Positions 7,881 through 17,299 are shown, counted from the stretch's first letter. The stretch is 64,000 bases of DNA from an uncultured Rhodospirillales bacterium (GCA_937926175.1 CALANV010000011.1:5288-69287), one strand, 5' to 3'. Numbers and translations: made by a program. The notes: generated from the sequence alone by a model not told the origin.

Positions 7881-8403
7881 ACCTGGGGCGGTGCGGGCGG
7901 CTCGCCGGTCCCGGACGCGCGGTCCGGGGCCGTCGGCTGCGCCGTCGCGCAATCGTTTTTCGTGCGCCTGCTTGACCTCATCCGGCCGGCAGGGCGTTCC
8001 GTCACTGAGCCGACGGGGGCCCGGCTCCGCCTGCGGCTGATCTCGCCGGCAGCAGCCACCGGCGTCTTTGCGAGCGGGACCGGACGTGGTGCGGCCGGGC
8101 ATCGGCCTGCGACCGTTGCCGATCCGGCAACACCGTGAGCAGTAATCGCCGCTTGTCAGCACGCTCGCCGGCTTCTACGAATTTTGCCGAAATGGCCGTG
8201 CCATTGACGGCTTTTTTCCGGGGGCGTGCAAACCGAAGGGTAAGCGTGGCTATCGCGTGCCCAGGTCAAAACAGAACGGACGTGCGGGGCCGGTATCAGG
8301 TATCGGCGCGAGGCGGTTCCTTCGCGAAACGCTGGGCCGCTTCTTCACAAGAGCGTCGAATGCGACAGCGCATAGATCAGAAGGCACAGAACGGAAGAGA
8401 GGT
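7881..8403. other. intergenic region with a hairpin and candidate promoter for the TRAP operon
   Basis: No credible gene is visible in these 523 bp. CCCGGAC (7910-7916) and GTCCGGG (7922-7928) form a perfect 7-bp stem just after the epimerase; a T5 run lies about 25 bp further on, so termination is uncertain. TTGACG at 8204-8209 with a weak TGCAAA 17 bp downstream is the best candidate promoter for the TRAP transporter genes. An open frame extends upstream of the TRAP binding-protein start but lacks protein-like sequence before its signal peptide. Confidence 0.4.
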
Positions 8404-9405
8404 ATGCCGATGTTCAAAAACAAGCTTTTGACGGTCGCCGCGGCGGCGTTCCTGGCCTGCGCCGGGGTCTCCGCCGCGACGGCACAGGAGGTTACCCTGC
8501 GCTTCGCCACGATTACGGCCGAGTCCTTCCCCTATACGGACGGCGCGATGAAGTTCAAGGAACTGGTGGAGGCGCGTTCGAAGGGCAGCATCAAGGTTCT
8601 GTTCTATCCGGGCGGACAGCTCGGCAACGAGCGGCAGATCAACGAGGCGATCCTCGAGGGCTCGATCCAGATCGGCGTGGGGGCCGGCGCGATGGCGAAC
8701 CTGGCGCCGATCTACAACATCGTGCAGGTACCGTTCCTGATTCAGGGGCAAAGCCACATGGCCGCGATCGCCGACGGTCCGATCGGCGCCAAGCTGGCCG
8801 AGCGGATCAAGGAGCAGGCGGGCTTCGAGGTGCTCGCCTGGTTCAGCACCGGCGACAGCCCCATCGAAACCGTGAAGAAGCCGGTCCAGAGTCCGGCCGA
8901 TCTGGCCGGCGTGAAGATCCGCGTGATCGAAACGCCGGTGCTGGTGGATGCGATGCGCGCGCTGGGCGCCAATCCGACGCCGCTGCCCTATACGGAGGTC
9001 TACACCGGTCTGAAGATGGGCGTGATCGAAGGGGCGCATCTCGACGTGCTGTCCGTCGATACGCTGAAGATCGCCGAGGTCGCGAAGTACATGACCGACT
9101 GGGATCAGATCACCTTCGTCTCTGAACCCCGCCCGGTGATCATGAGCGCCAAGTACTTCGCCTCGCTCTCGCCGGAGCATCAGAAGCTGATCCGCGAGGC
9201 TATGCAGGAGGCCGCACAGCATGAACGCAAGGTCTTCCTCGACAAGATGGCCGCCATCCGCAAGAAGCTCGTGGAGCAGGGGGTGACGATCACCAAGGTC
9301 GACGCGGATGCGTTCGTCGAGCGGGTGCGTCCGGTCTGGGAGAAGTACGCGAAGCAGCTCAACGCCGAAGATCTGCTGGCCGAGATCATCGCGTTGCGCA
9401 AGTAA
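8404..9405 (+). CDS. dctP: TRAP transporter substrate-binding protein (DctP family)
   Basis: A 333-aa periplasmic binding protein with signal peptide MFKNKLLTVAAAAFLACAGV and cleavage near ATAQ/E. The mature protein has the DctP hallmarks GGQLGNERQINEAILEG and GVKIRVIETPVLVDAMRALG, then PTPLPYTEVYTGLKMGVIEG (the conserved substrate-binding segment). It delivers an organic acid or related solute to the DctQM permease. Starts at 8404 or 8410 are both possible; GGAAGAGAGG precedes them and the second has better spacing. It is followed by dctQ and dctM in the same direction. The substrate is not predictable from sequence alone. Confidence 0.93.
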   Translation: MPMFKNKLLTVAAAAFLACAGVSAATAQEVTLRFATITAESFPYTDGAMKFKELVEARSKGSIKVLFYPGGQLGNERQINEAILEGSIQIGVGAGAMANLAPIYNIVQVPFLIQGQSHMAAIADGPIGAKLAERIKEQAGFEVLAWFSTGDSPIETVKKPVQSPADLAGVKIRVIETPVLVDAMRALGANPTPLPYTEVYTGLKMGVIEGAHLDVLSVDTLKIAEVAKYMTDWDQITFVSEPRPVIMSAKYFASLSPEHQKLIREAMQEAAQHERKVFLDKMAAIRKKLVEQGVTITKVDADAFVERVRPVWEKYAKQLNAEDLLAEIIALRK

Positions 9406-9429
9406 TCCGCGGACGGGGGCGCGAAACCT

Positions 9430-9921
9430 TTGGGCGCCATACTCGACTTTCTGTTCAAACGGGTGGCGGTCTTCGTGACCGCCGCCACGTTGACCGTGGC
9501 GCTGGCCGTCATGGGCGTCCAGGTGGTGTTCCGCTACGTTTTCAACAACAGCCTCGTCTGGGCAGAGGAGCTGGCGCGCTACGCCCTGGTCTGGAGTTCG
9601 ATGATTGGCGCGGCGGTTGCCTACCGGCAGGGCAGCCACGTGGCGATCGCTGAATTCGTGGCGATCCTGCCCGAGGCGCTGCAAAGCGTGATCAGCCGCG
9701 CGGTGCATCTGCTGGTGCTCGGCTTCGCCTGCATTCTGGTGTGGCAGGGGGGGGCGTTGACCGTGCGCAACTTCGCCCGGCATCAGCTCGCCACCGCGCT
9801 TCCGATCGACATCGCCTGGGTCCAGCTCGCGATTCCGGTCGGCGGGGTGCTGCTGGTCATTGCCTCCCTTGAGGCCATCGTGCTCGGCAGGAAGCCTTCG
9901 GCGGGAGTGACGTCGGCATGA
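9430..9921 (+). CDS. dctQ: TRAP transporter small permease (DctQ family)
   Basis: A 163-aa inner-membrane protein with four hydrophobic segments. It contains VMGVQVVFRYVFNNSLVWAEELARYALVW, matching the DctQ signature (R-Y-x-F-N-x-S-x-x-W-x-E-E). A TTG start at 9430 is used because no ATG or GTG precedes the conserved N-terminus and GGGGGCGCG lies just upstream. It overlaps dctM by four bases (ATGA), indicating translational coupling. It forms the membrane complex with DctM. Confidence 0.9.
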   Translation: MGAILDFLFKRVAVFVTAATLTVALAVMGVQVVFRYVFNNSLVWAEELARYALVWSSMIGAAVAYRQGSHVAIAEFVAILPEALQSVISRAVHLLVLGFACILVWQGGALTVRNFARHQLATALPIDIAWVQLAIPVGGVLLVIASLEAIVLGRKPSAGVTSA

Positions 9922-11207
9922 TGACGTTGTTCGGCTGGTTCATCGTTCTGCTCGTGCTCGGCGTCCCCATCGCCTTCGTCCTCGGCATCGCCACCACGAT
10001 CTACCTGCTCACGGCGGAGGCGATGCCGCTGTCCTCCATTCCACAGCGCATATTCGCCGGGCTCGATCAGTTCGTGCTGATGAGCATTCCGTTCTTCATT
10101 CTGTCGGGCGCGCTGATGAACGAGGCGCAGCTCACCGGCAGACTGATCCAGTTCGCCAATCATCTGGTCGGGCGCTGGCGCGGCGGTCTCGCACAGGCGA
10201 ACGTCCTGGCCAGCATTTTCTTCGGCGGCATTACCGGCGCGGCCACGGCCGACGTCGCCGCCCTCGGCCCGATCCTCATTCCGGCGATGGTGAAGCAGGG
10301 CTATCGCCGCGATTTCGCCACCGCGGTCACCGTGGCCAGCTCGCTCTGCGGACCGTTGATTCCTCCCAGCATTCCGATGCTGGTCTACGGCATTTCCTCC
10401 GGCGCCTCGATCGGCGCGCTGTTCCTCGCCGGGGCGACACCGGGTGTGGCCATCGGTCTGGCGATGCTGGCGCTGAACCGCTATCTGCTGCGCGACATGC
10501 CGCTGCAGAGCCCGACCAGCGAGTCCACGTCCTGGCTGGTCAAAGGCCGCGATTTTCTTGCCAGCCTGCGCATCGCGCTGGTGGCGCTGATGATGCCCGT
10601 GATCATCGTCGGCGGCGTGGTCGGCGGTATCGTCACGCCGACGGAATCGTCGGTGGTCGCCGTGCTCTACGCGATGTCGGTCGGCATCGCCATGCGGACT
10701 CTGAAGATCCGCGTCATGTGGGAGCTCATCGCCGGTGCTGCCATCGTTTCCGCGACGATCATGCTGATCGTCGCGGCCGCCAATCTGCTGGGCTGGGTGC
10801 TCGCCTTCGAGCGCATTCCGCAGGCGGTCGCCAGCGCCTTCCTGGCGCTCACCGATCAGGGCTGGGTGTTCCTCATCCTGGTCATCATCCTGCTGATGAT
10901 CGTCGGCCTGTTCCTTGAGACCTCCGGCGCCATCATCATCCTGACGCCGGTGCTGCTGCCCGCCGCCGAAGCCTACGGCTTCGACCCGGTGCATTTCGGC
11001 GTCGTGATGGTGTTCGGACTCGTCATCGGCCTGCTGACGCCGCCGGTGGGCCTCTGCCTCTTCCTCGGGTGCAGCATCGGCAACGTCACGATGGGGCAGC
11101 TCGTACGGGCGTTGCTGCCGTATCTGGTGCTGCTCATCGTGGCCTACATCTTCTTCGCGTTCGTGCCGGCGGCGTCGCTGTGGCTGCCTAACCTTCTGAT
11201 GGGTTGA
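9918..11207 (+). CDS. dctM: TRAP transporter large permease (DctM family)
   Basis: A 429-aa polytopic membrane protein with about 11-12 hydrophobic segments. DctM landmarks include ATVTVASSLCGPLIPPSIPM-like (here AVTVASSLCGPLIPPSIPML), FLAGATPGV and GLLTPPVGLCLF. It is the Na+-coupled transport subunit of the TRAP system. The start at 9918 overlaps the dctQ stop. The 179 bp to hyuA contain a promoter and operator-like dyad, so the TRAP genes end one transcription unit and the hydantoinase genes probably start another. Confidence 0.93.
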   Translation: MMTLFGWFIVLLVLGVPIAFVLGIATTIYLLTAEAMPLSSIPQRIFAGLDQFVLMSIPFFILSGALMNEAQLTGRLIQFANHLVGRWRGGLAQANVLASIFFGGITGAATADVAALGPILIPAMVKQGYRRDFATAVTVASSLCGPLIPPSIPMLVYGISSGASIGALFLAGATPGVAIGLAMLALNRYLLRDMPLQSPTSESTSWLVKGRDFLASLRIALVALMMPVIIVGGVVGGIVTPTESSVVAVLYAMSVGIAMRTLKIRVMWELIAGAAIVSATIMLIVAAANLLGWVLAFERIPQAVASAFLALTDQGWVFLILVIILLMIVGLFLETSGAIIILTPVLLPAAEAYGFDPVHFGVVMVFGLVIGLLTPPVGLCLFLGCSIGNVTMGQLVRALLPYLVLLIVAYIFFAFVPAASLWLPNLLMG

Positions 11208-11303
11208 CGTATCGATGCGCGCAACCGCTCGATGCACGCCTGTTTTCGCCGTGCGCTGCGTCGGGCGTTCTGCGCGCTAAGTCCGGCGGAAGAGGGAATG
11301 GTG

Positions 11304-11347
11304 TTGACTTGTGCCGGCTCCGGTGTTTTTACTGAAAACACTGAAAA
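11304..11347 (+). promoter_or_regulatory. hyuA promoter with overlapping dyad operator
   Basis: TTGACT (11304-11309) and TTTACT (11328-11333), spaced 18 bp, resemble a sigma-70 promoter. A perfect inverted repeat GTGTTTT/AAAACAC (11323-11329 and 11335-11341, 5-bp spacer) covers the -10 region. A direct repeat ACTGAAAA occurs at 11331-11338 and 11340-11347. A protein bound there would block RNA polymerase. Candidate binders are the XRE-cupin or LysR regulators encoded at the end of this island. Sequence symmetry is observed; the binding is inferred. Confidence 0.5.
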
Positions 11348-11386
11348 ACGCGGGAAGGGTTCCTGCGCAAGAAAGGCAGATCGGAC

Positions 11387-13486
11387 GTGTACACAATAGC
11401 GGTAGATATCGGCGGAACCTTCACCGACGTCGTCGCGATCGACGACCGTAGCGGCCGGACCTACATGGGCAAGGCCCTGACGACGCCGGGCGACCTGCAG
11501 AAAGGCGTGATGAACGGCCTTGCCAATGTCGCCGAAGGTATCGGCATCGACGTTACCTCGCTTCTCGGCCAGGCCGGCCGGATGGTGCATGCCACGACGC
11601 AATCCAGCAATGCGGTGTTCGCTTTTACCGGCGCGCGCACGGCCGTACTCACCACGCGCGGCTTCGGCGACACGCTGACCATCATGCGCGCTACCGGCCG
11701 CGTCGCCGGCTTGAGCGTGTTCGAGCGGCATCACTACCGCGCCACCCAGAAGCCGCGCCTGCTGGTCGACGAGCGCGACATCTTCGAGATCGTCGAGCGG
11801 ATCGACTCCCGCGGTCAGGTGGTGACGCCACTCGACGAGGCGCAGGTGCGCGAGGTGGCGAAGACGCTGCGGGCGCGGGGCTATCAGGCGGTCGCCGTCG
11901 CCTATCTCTTCTCGCACCAGAATCCCGCGCACGAGCGGCGCACCGCCGAGATCCTGCGGCAGGAAGCGCCGGAGCTCTATGTTTCGCTGTCGGCCGAGGT
12001 CGCGCCGGTACAGGGCGAGTACGAGCGCAGCGCCACCGCCCTCTTCAATGCTTATGTCGGCCCCGTGATCGATGAGTATCTGGCGCGGCTCGAGCAGACG
12101 CTGGCCGCCGCCGGGTTGCGGCAGAAGCTGCTCATCGTGCAGGCGAACGGCGGTCTCACCACGGTGTCGCAGACGGTGCCGATCTACACGATCGAATCCG
12201 GCCCGGCGGCGGGCGTGGTCGGCGCCGCGCACGTGGCCGAACGCCTCGGCTACCGCAATGTCATCGCGACCGACGTCGGCGGGACCACGTTCAAGGTGGC
12301 CATCATCGAAGGCGGTGCCTGGAGCTACACAGCCCAGACCGTGCTGAACCAGTATCAGCTCCGCCTGCCGATGATCGACTTGGCCTCGATTGGCGCGGGC
12401 GGCGGTTCGATCGCCTGGGTCGACGGCAGCAGGCTGCGTATCGGTCCGAAGAGCGCCTCGTCCGATCCGGGGCCGGCTTGTTACGGCCTTGGCGGCGAGG
12501 AGCCCACGGTCACCGACGCCGACGTGGTGCTCGGCTACATCTCGCCCGACAATTTCCTCGGTGGCCGGATGAAGCTTTACCCCGAGCGCGCGGTCGAGGC
12601 GATTCGCCACCGCATCGCGGACCCGCTGTTCGGCGGTGACGTGATCGCTGCGGCGGCCGGCATCCGCAAGGTCGTGGACAGCCAGATGGCCGACCTGATC
12701 CGCAAGTCCACCTTGGAGCGTGGCTACGATCCGCGCGACTTCGTGATGATGGCCTATGGCGGTGCGGGTCCGGTGCATGCCGCCTCCTATGCTGCCGAGG
12801 CCGGTGCCACCCGGTTGGTGATTCCCTACTTCGCCACCGTGCATTCCGCTTACGGCGCCGCGCTTTCGGACATTCGCTTCAGCTTCCAGTTCTCCGAACC
12901 GATCGTGCTGCCGAACGGGGCTTCGCGCATCGAGGCGATCTTCGCCGAGATGGAGGCGCGCGGCGCCGATGCGCTCGCCCGTGCCGACGTGCCCGAGGAG
13001 CGCCGCGAGTTCCACCGCTGGGTCGAGGCGCGCTATCGGCGGCAGGTCCACCAGCTCCGGATTCCGGCGCCCGCGCGCATCGACGACGCAGCGCTCGAAT
13101 CGCTGGCGAAGGCGTTCGAACGCGAGTACGAGCGCCTGTTCGGCCCCGGTTCCGGTCTCTCCGATGCCGGCGTGGAGCTGATCAATTACGGTGTCGATGC
13201 GATCGGCCGGGTCGACAAGGCGCCCTGGGAGGAAGCTCCGCGGGAAGGCAAGGCAGAGCCGTCGTCGCACCGTCCGACCTACTGTCCGACGAAGAAGGCG
13301 ATGGTTATGACGCCGATCTACGACGGACCTCGCCTGCCGCCCGGAACCGAGATCCAGGGGCCGGCGGTAATCGAGCATCCCGGCACCACCATCGTGGTTC
13401 TGGCCGGACAGACGGCGCGTATCGACGCCTATCGCCACACTCACATCGTTACGGGTATCGCCCCCAATGGAGGCGCCGGTGTCTGA
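11387..13486 (+). CDS. hyuA: hydantoinase A / oxoprolinase-type ATP-dependent subunit
   Basis: A 699-aa HyuA-family protein with N-terminal ASKHA-type ATP-binding MYTIAVDIGGTFTDVVAIDD, then HATTQSSNAVF, NGGLTTVSQTVPIYTIESG and ATDVGGTTFKVAIIEGG. The usual C-terminal region ends near the VIEHPGTTIVVLAGQ motif. The family includes N-methylhydantoinases, 5-oxoprolinases and acetone/acetophenone carboxylases, all using ATP to activate amide or carbonyl substrates together with HyuB. GTG start at 11387. It overlaps hyuB by eight bases and is the first gene of a long run of same-strand genes. The substrate is unknown. Confidence 0.92.
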   Translation: MYTIAVDIGGTFTDVVAIDDRSGRTYMGKALTTPGDLQKGVMNGLANVAEGIGIDVTSLLGQAGRMVHATTQSSNAVFAFTGARTAVLTTRGFGDTLTIMRATGRVAGLSVFERHHYRATQKPRLLVDERDIFEIVERIDSRGQVVTPLDEAQVREVAKTLRARGYQAVAVAYLFSHQNPAHERRTAEILRQEAPELYVSLSAEVAPVQGEYERSATALFNAYVGPVIDEYLARLEQTLAAAGLRQKLLIVQANGGLTTVSQTVPIYTIESGPAAGVVGAAHVAERLGYRNVIATDVGGTTFKVAIIEGGAWSYTAQTVLNQYQLRLPMIDLASIGAGGGSIAWVDGSRLRIGPKSASSDPGPACYGLGGEEPTVTDADVVLGYISPDNFLGGRMKLYPERAVEAIRHRIADPLFGGDVIAAAAGIRKVVDSQMADLIRKSTLERGYDPRDFVMMAYGGAGPVHAASYAAEAGATRLVIPYFATVHSAYGAALSDIRFSFQFSEPIVLPNGASRIEAIFAEMEARGADALARADVPEERREFHRWVEARYRRQVHQLRIPAPARIDDAALESLAKAFEREYERLFGPGSGLSDAGVELINYGVDAIGRVDKAPWEEAPREGKAEPSSHRPTYCPTKKAMVMTPIYDGPRLPPGTEIQGPAVIEHPGTTIVVLAGQTARIDAYRHTHIVTGIAPNGGAGV

Positions 13487-15683
13487 CTCTCGTCCACAGA
13501 TCGATCCTGTCACCTTCGAGGTGCTGAACCATCGACTCCTCAGCATCACCGAGGAGATGGGCATCCAGTACATGCGTTGCTCCGGCTCCAACGTGCTGAT
13601 CACCGGCAACGATGCCGCAACCGCGATCATGCAGCCGGACGGCGCGCTGGTTTCGGTCGGGCCCTACATCGTCACCCAGGGCAACGTGCTGCCGTTGATC
13701 GTCGAGAGCACGCAGCGCCTCAGCGGCGATGTCGGCATCAACGACGGCGACATCTTCATCTGCAACGATCCCTACCTCGGCGCCATTCACCATCCGGATT
13801 TCGCGACCGTTGCGCCGCTGTTCTGGAAGGACGAGCTGATCGGGTGGGTCGGTGCGTCCGGGCATCAGCTCGATACCGGCGGCATGGACCCCGGCGGCTT
13901 CTCCATCAAGGCGGTGGACGTGCATCAGGAAGGTCTGCGCATGCCGCCGGTGAAACTGGTCGACCGCGGCGTCATGCGCGAGGACGTGCTGCGCTGGATC
14001 AGGAACCAGGTGCGCGACCCGCTGGTCGCCCTCGACGTCAAGGGGCAGGTGGCTGCGCTCAACACCGGTCGCCGGCGCATTCTGGAGCTGATCGAGATCT
14101 GGGGCGTCGACGCCGTCAAGGCGGTGATGGCCAAGTCGATCGACTTCGCGCGCGAGAAGCTGCAGCAGCGGCTGCGCGAGCTTCCCGACGGCGTCTGGCG
14201 CGACGTTCAGTACATCGATCACGACGGCCACGAGCCGCGGATCTATCAGATCGTCTGCACCATGACCAAGAAGGGCGACCGGCTGATCTTCGATTTCGAC
14301 GGTACCAGCCCGAACGCGCGCGGTCTGATCAACTCCACCTTCTCGGGCCTGCAGGCGGCCGTGCTCTCGGCCGTCTACATCAACCTGTGCTGGGATATTC
14401 CGTGGAACCGCGGCGTGCGCGACTGCCTGGAACTGCGCACGAAAGTGGGCACGGTGAACAACTGCGCCTATCCGGCGCCATGTGCGATGGCGACGATCTC
14501 GGCCGTGATCGTCACGATCGACGCCGCCTGGCGCTGCCTGTCGCAGATGCTGCTGGCCGACGAGCGTTACCGCGAAGAATCGATGGCGGTCTGGTCGGGC
14601 ACCTCGATGGCGCCGATCTTCGCCGGCACCAGCCAGCACGGCTTCCCCTTCGCCGCCACCGAGATGAGCCATTTCGGCGGCGGCGGCGGCGCCCGCACCT
14701 ATGACGACGGCGTCGACACTGCCGGTATCGTGTTCAACACCACGCCCAACATGCCGAACATCGAGGATCAGGAGGCGGAGTATCCGGTGCTCTACCTGTT
14801 CCGCCGCCATCTGCGCGATTCCGGCGGACCGGGCCGGTTCCGCGGTGGTCGTTCGGCCGAGCTCGCCTACACGATACACCAAGCGCCCGACAACCGGCTG
14901 GAAGGGCTGTTCGCCGGCACCGGCGCCGAGATGCCGAACGCGATTGGCATCGCCGGCGGCATGCCGGGGGCTGCGATCCGCATCGCCCGTATCATCGGCA
15001 CCGACATCCCCGAGCTGATGAAACGCGGTGCTCCGCTGCCGGCGTCACTCGAGGAGATCCGCGGCCGGCTCGAGATCCAGTTGCCGAAACATGTCCGCTC
15101 TCCGATCGAGCTCGGCGACGTCTGGTACCACAGCTGGCAGGCCGGCGGCGGCTACGGCGATCCGCTGCGCCGCGACCCGGATCGGGTGGCCGAGGACGTG
15201 GCGCGCCGCGTCGTTTCGCCCGAGGCGGCGGCGAACATCTACGGGGTCGTGCTGGATGAATCGGGCCGGTGCGACCACGCCGCCACGCGCCAGCGCCGCG
15301 AGGCGCTGCGCCGTCAGCGCCTGCAGGACGCGACGGTGCCGGTGCCCGGCGACGCCGAGATCCGCTTCAGCGGCACCGGCCGACGGACGATCGGCGACGT
15401 GCTCGTCGTCGACTTCGACGCCGACAAGGTGATCTGTCCCGAATGCGGCCATGTCCATTGCCGGCCGCAGGACAATCTGCTGACGCACCTGCGCGAGGTG
15501 AACGCGCCGTTGAAGGCAGCCGGTCCGGTGCGTGGCGAAGACTACGACACCGGCCGCTTCCGCCTGCGCCAGCTCTGCTGCAGCGGCTGCGGGATGCTGG
15601 TGGACGTGCAGGTTGCCCTCGACGGTGCGCCGCGGCCCTTCTTCCGCATCGAAAACTGGCCTGCTCCGACAGCACACAGATAG
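13479..15683 (+). CDS. hyuB: hydantoinase B subunit with C-terminal Cys-rich extension
   Basis: A 734-aa protein. Residues about 1-560 are HyuB-like (IDPVTFEVLNHRLLSITEEMG, DGDIFICNDPYLGAIHHPD, FDFDGTSPNARGLINSTFSG, GGPGRFRGGRSAELAY). HyuB is usually 520-590 aa. The extra roughly 150 residues contain CPECGHVHC (Cys653/656/661) and LCCSGCG (Cys700/701/704), a zinc-ribbon-like pattern resembling the acetone carboxylase gamma subunit family. The GTG at 13479 is chosen because GGAGG lies five bases upstream; an ATG at 13467 would place that site inside the gene. The pair may form an ATP-dependent amidohydrolase or carboxylase. Confidence 0.88.
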   Translation: MSDSRPQIDPVTFEVLNHRLLSITEEMGIQYMRCSGSNVLITGNDAATAIMQPDGALVSVGPYIVTQGNVLPLIVESTQRLSGDVGINDGDIFICNDPYLGAIHHPDFATVAPLFWKDELIGWVGASGHQLDTGGMDPGGFSIKAVDVHQEGLRMPPVKLVDRGVMREDVLRWIRNQVRDPLVALDVKGQVAALNTGRRRILELIEIWGVDAVKAVMAKSIDFAREKLQQRLRELPDGVWRDVQYIDHDGHEPRIYQIVCTMTKKGDRLIFDFDGTSPNARGLINSTFSGLQAAVLSAVYINLCWDIPWNRGVRDCLELRTKVGTVNNCAYPAPCAMATISAVIVTIDAAWRCLSQMLLADERYREESMAVWSGTSMAPIFAGTSQHGFPFAATEMSHFGGGGGARTYDDGVDTAGIVFNTTPNMPNIEDQEAEYPVLYLFRRHLRDSGGPGRFRGGRSAELAYTIHQAPDNRLEGLFAGTGAEMPNAIGIAGGMPGAAIRIARIIGTDIPELMKRGAPLPASLEEIRGRLEIQLPKHVRSPIELGDVWYHSWQAGGGYGDPLRRDPDRVAEDVARRVVSPEAAANIYGVVLDESGRCDHAATRQRREALRRQRLQDATVPVPGDAEIRFSGTGRRTIGDVLVVDFDADKVICPECGHVHCRPQDNLLTHLREVNAPLKAAGPVRGEDYDTGRFRLRQLCCSGCGMLVDVQVALDGAPRPFFRIENWPAPTAHR

Positions 15684-15692
15684 GATCCGGCA

Positions 15693-16547
15693 ATGCTTGT
15701 TCGCTTCTCTCCTTCCAATGGCGGTCCCCTTCGGCCCGGCCTGAAGCAAGGCGATCGCGTCATCGACCTCAGCAGCCGCTTTGGCAGCATCGCGGCCTTC
15801 GTCGAGGCCCACCCCGACGGTTGGAGCAGCGACAAACTCGATATCGCGGGGCTGCCGTCCTTCGCCGCGAGCGAGGTTCGGCTCGGGCCTCCGGTCGATG
15901 ACGGGGCGTCGATCTATCTGGTGGGCGCGAACTACAAGAAGCACGCGGAGGAAGCCGGCCTGGACGTGCCCGCCATCCCGGTGATCTTCATGAAGCCGAC
16001 CACCGCGCTGGTCGGCCCCGGCGAGCCGATCCGCATTCCGCCCGTGTCGTCGCAGATGGATTACGAGGGCGAGCTGGCGGTGGTCATCGGACGAACCGCC
16101 CGACGCGTGAGCAAGGCGGACGCGCCGCGCCACGTCGCCGGCCTCACCGTCGTGAACGACGTCACCGCACGCGACCTGCAATGGGTTATGCTCGGCCAGA
16201 ACCGGATTGTCGACTGGCTGTCGTCCAAGGCGCTCGACAAGTCCACGCCGATCGGCCCGGGGATCGTCAGCATCACGGACGCGGGCGATCCGCACAAGCT
16301 TCGCCTCACCACCGACCTCAACGGGACGCGGATGCAGGACGGCGAGACGTCGCTGATGGTCTACTCGATCTGGGACCTGATCGAGTTCCTCTCCGCCCGC
16401 GTCACGTTGCGGCCCGGCGACGTGCTGTCCACTGGCACGCCCGTCGGCGTCGGCGGCTTCCGCAAGATCTTCCTCAAGCCGGGCGACGTGGTGCGGGTCG
16501 AGGTGGAGAAGGTCGGCGTCCTGGAAAACCCGGTGGTGAAAGACTGA
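15693..16547 (+). CDS. fumarylacetoacetate hydrolase (FAH) family protein
   Basis: A 284-aa FAH-fold enzyme. Signatures are YLVGANYKKHAEEAG, MDYEGELAVVIGR (metal-binding Glu residues), GLTVVNDVTARDLQ and VLSTGTPVGVG. Members hydrolyse or decarboxylate acylpyruvates and 2-hydroxydienoates, or hydrate 2-oxo-acids, with Mg2+. It starts 9 bp after hyuB and shares one base with the following SDR gene (TGATG), so it is co-translated in the catabolic operon and probably acts on an intermediate after HyuAB. The specific substrate is not inferable. Confidence 0.9.
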   Translation: MLVRFSPSNGGPLRPGLKQGDRVIDLSSRFGSIAAFVEAHPDGWSSDKLDIAGLPSFAASEVRLGPPVDDGASIYLVGANYKKHAEEAGLDVPAIPVIFMKPTTALVGPGEPIRIPPVSSQMDYEGELAVVIGRTARRVSKADAPRHVAGLTVVNDVTARDLQWVMLGQNRIVDWLSSKALDKSTPIGPGIVSITDAGDPHKLRLTTDLNGTRMQDGETSLMVYSIWDLIEFLSARVTLRPGDVLSTGTPVGVGGFRKIFLKPGDVVRVEVEKVGVLENPVVKD

Positions 16548-17299
16548 TGTCCGCGCAGCCATTCTCCGGCAAGGTCGTGCTGATCACCGGGGGCACCCGG
16601 GGGATCGGCCTGGAGATGGTGCGCGCGTTCGCCGTCGAGGGCGCGTCGGTCGTCTTTTCCGGCACCAGCGAGGAATCGGTCGCCAGGGCGATGACCGGCC
16701 TTGGCGAACGGCCGTCGCTGCGGGGCGTCGCCGCCGATCTCGCCGATCCGGCGGCGCCGGCGCGGCTGGTCGCGGCCGCGCAGCAGGCCTTCGGCGGCCT
16801 CGACGTGCTGGTCAACAATGCCGGCATCACCGGCCCCGCCGATCTCTGGGCGATCGACGCCGCCGAATGGGATCGTGTCCAGGCGGTGAACTTGCGCGCC
16901 GCCTTCTTCTGCGCCCGCGAGGCCGTCGGTCTGATGCGGGCGCGCGGCGGCGGCTGCATCATCAACATCGCCTCGGTCGCCGGACAGATCGGCGGCGCCG
17001 CCACCGGGCCGGCCTACGTCGCCGCGAAGGCCGGCATGATCGGGCTTACCCGTTCGCTCGCTCGCCACTTCGCGCCGTTCGGCGTGCGGGTCAACTGCAT
17101 CGCGCCGGCGGACATCGAGACCGACATGACGTCCGGCTGGTCCGATGCGCTGCGCGATCGTCTGAAGGCGATGACGCCGCTCGGACGTTTCGGCCGGGTC
17201 GACGAGGTCTCCGGTGCCGCACTGTTCCTGGCCGGTCCGGCGTCCACCTTCATCACCGGCCAGACGCTGAACGTGAACGGGGGCATCTACATGGGCTGA
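16547..17299 (+). CDS. short-chain dehydrogenase/reductase (SDR)
   Basis: A 250-aa classical SDR with cofactor motif TGGTRGIG, NNAG in LVNNAGITG, a Ser in NIASVAG, catalytic YVAAK (AYVAAKAGMIGLT) and a C-terminal ITGQTLNVNGG motif. It resembles 3-oxoacyl-ACP-reductase-type (FabG-like) oxidoreductases acting on hydroxy/keto groups with NAD(P). The ATG overlaps the FAH stop by one base, within the hydantoinase-Liv gene run. Probably oxidises or reduces a pathway intermediate; not expected to be the housekeeping FabG because no fatty-acid genes are near. Confidence 0.9.
   Translation: MSAQPFSGKVVLITGGTRGIGLEMVRAFAVEGASVVFSGTSEESVARAMTGLGERPSLRGVAADLADPAAPARLVAAAQQAFGGLDVLVNNAGITGPADLWAIDAAEWDRVQAVNLRAAFFCAREAVGLMRARGGGCIINIASVAGQIGGAATGPAYVAAKAGMIGLTRSLARHFAPFGVRVNCIAPADIETDMTSGWSDALRDRLKAMTPLGRFGRVDEVSGAALFLAGPASTFITGQTLNVNGGIYMG

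Noticed and set aside
7910..7928. Rho-independent terminator after the epimerase
   Set aside because: A good 7-bp stem exists but the T-run is about 25 bp away, so it was kept only as a hairpin in the intergenic note.
8257..8403. Upstream extension of the TRAP binding-protein frame
   Set aside because: The real signal peptide begins at 8404/8410 and the extension is not protein-like.
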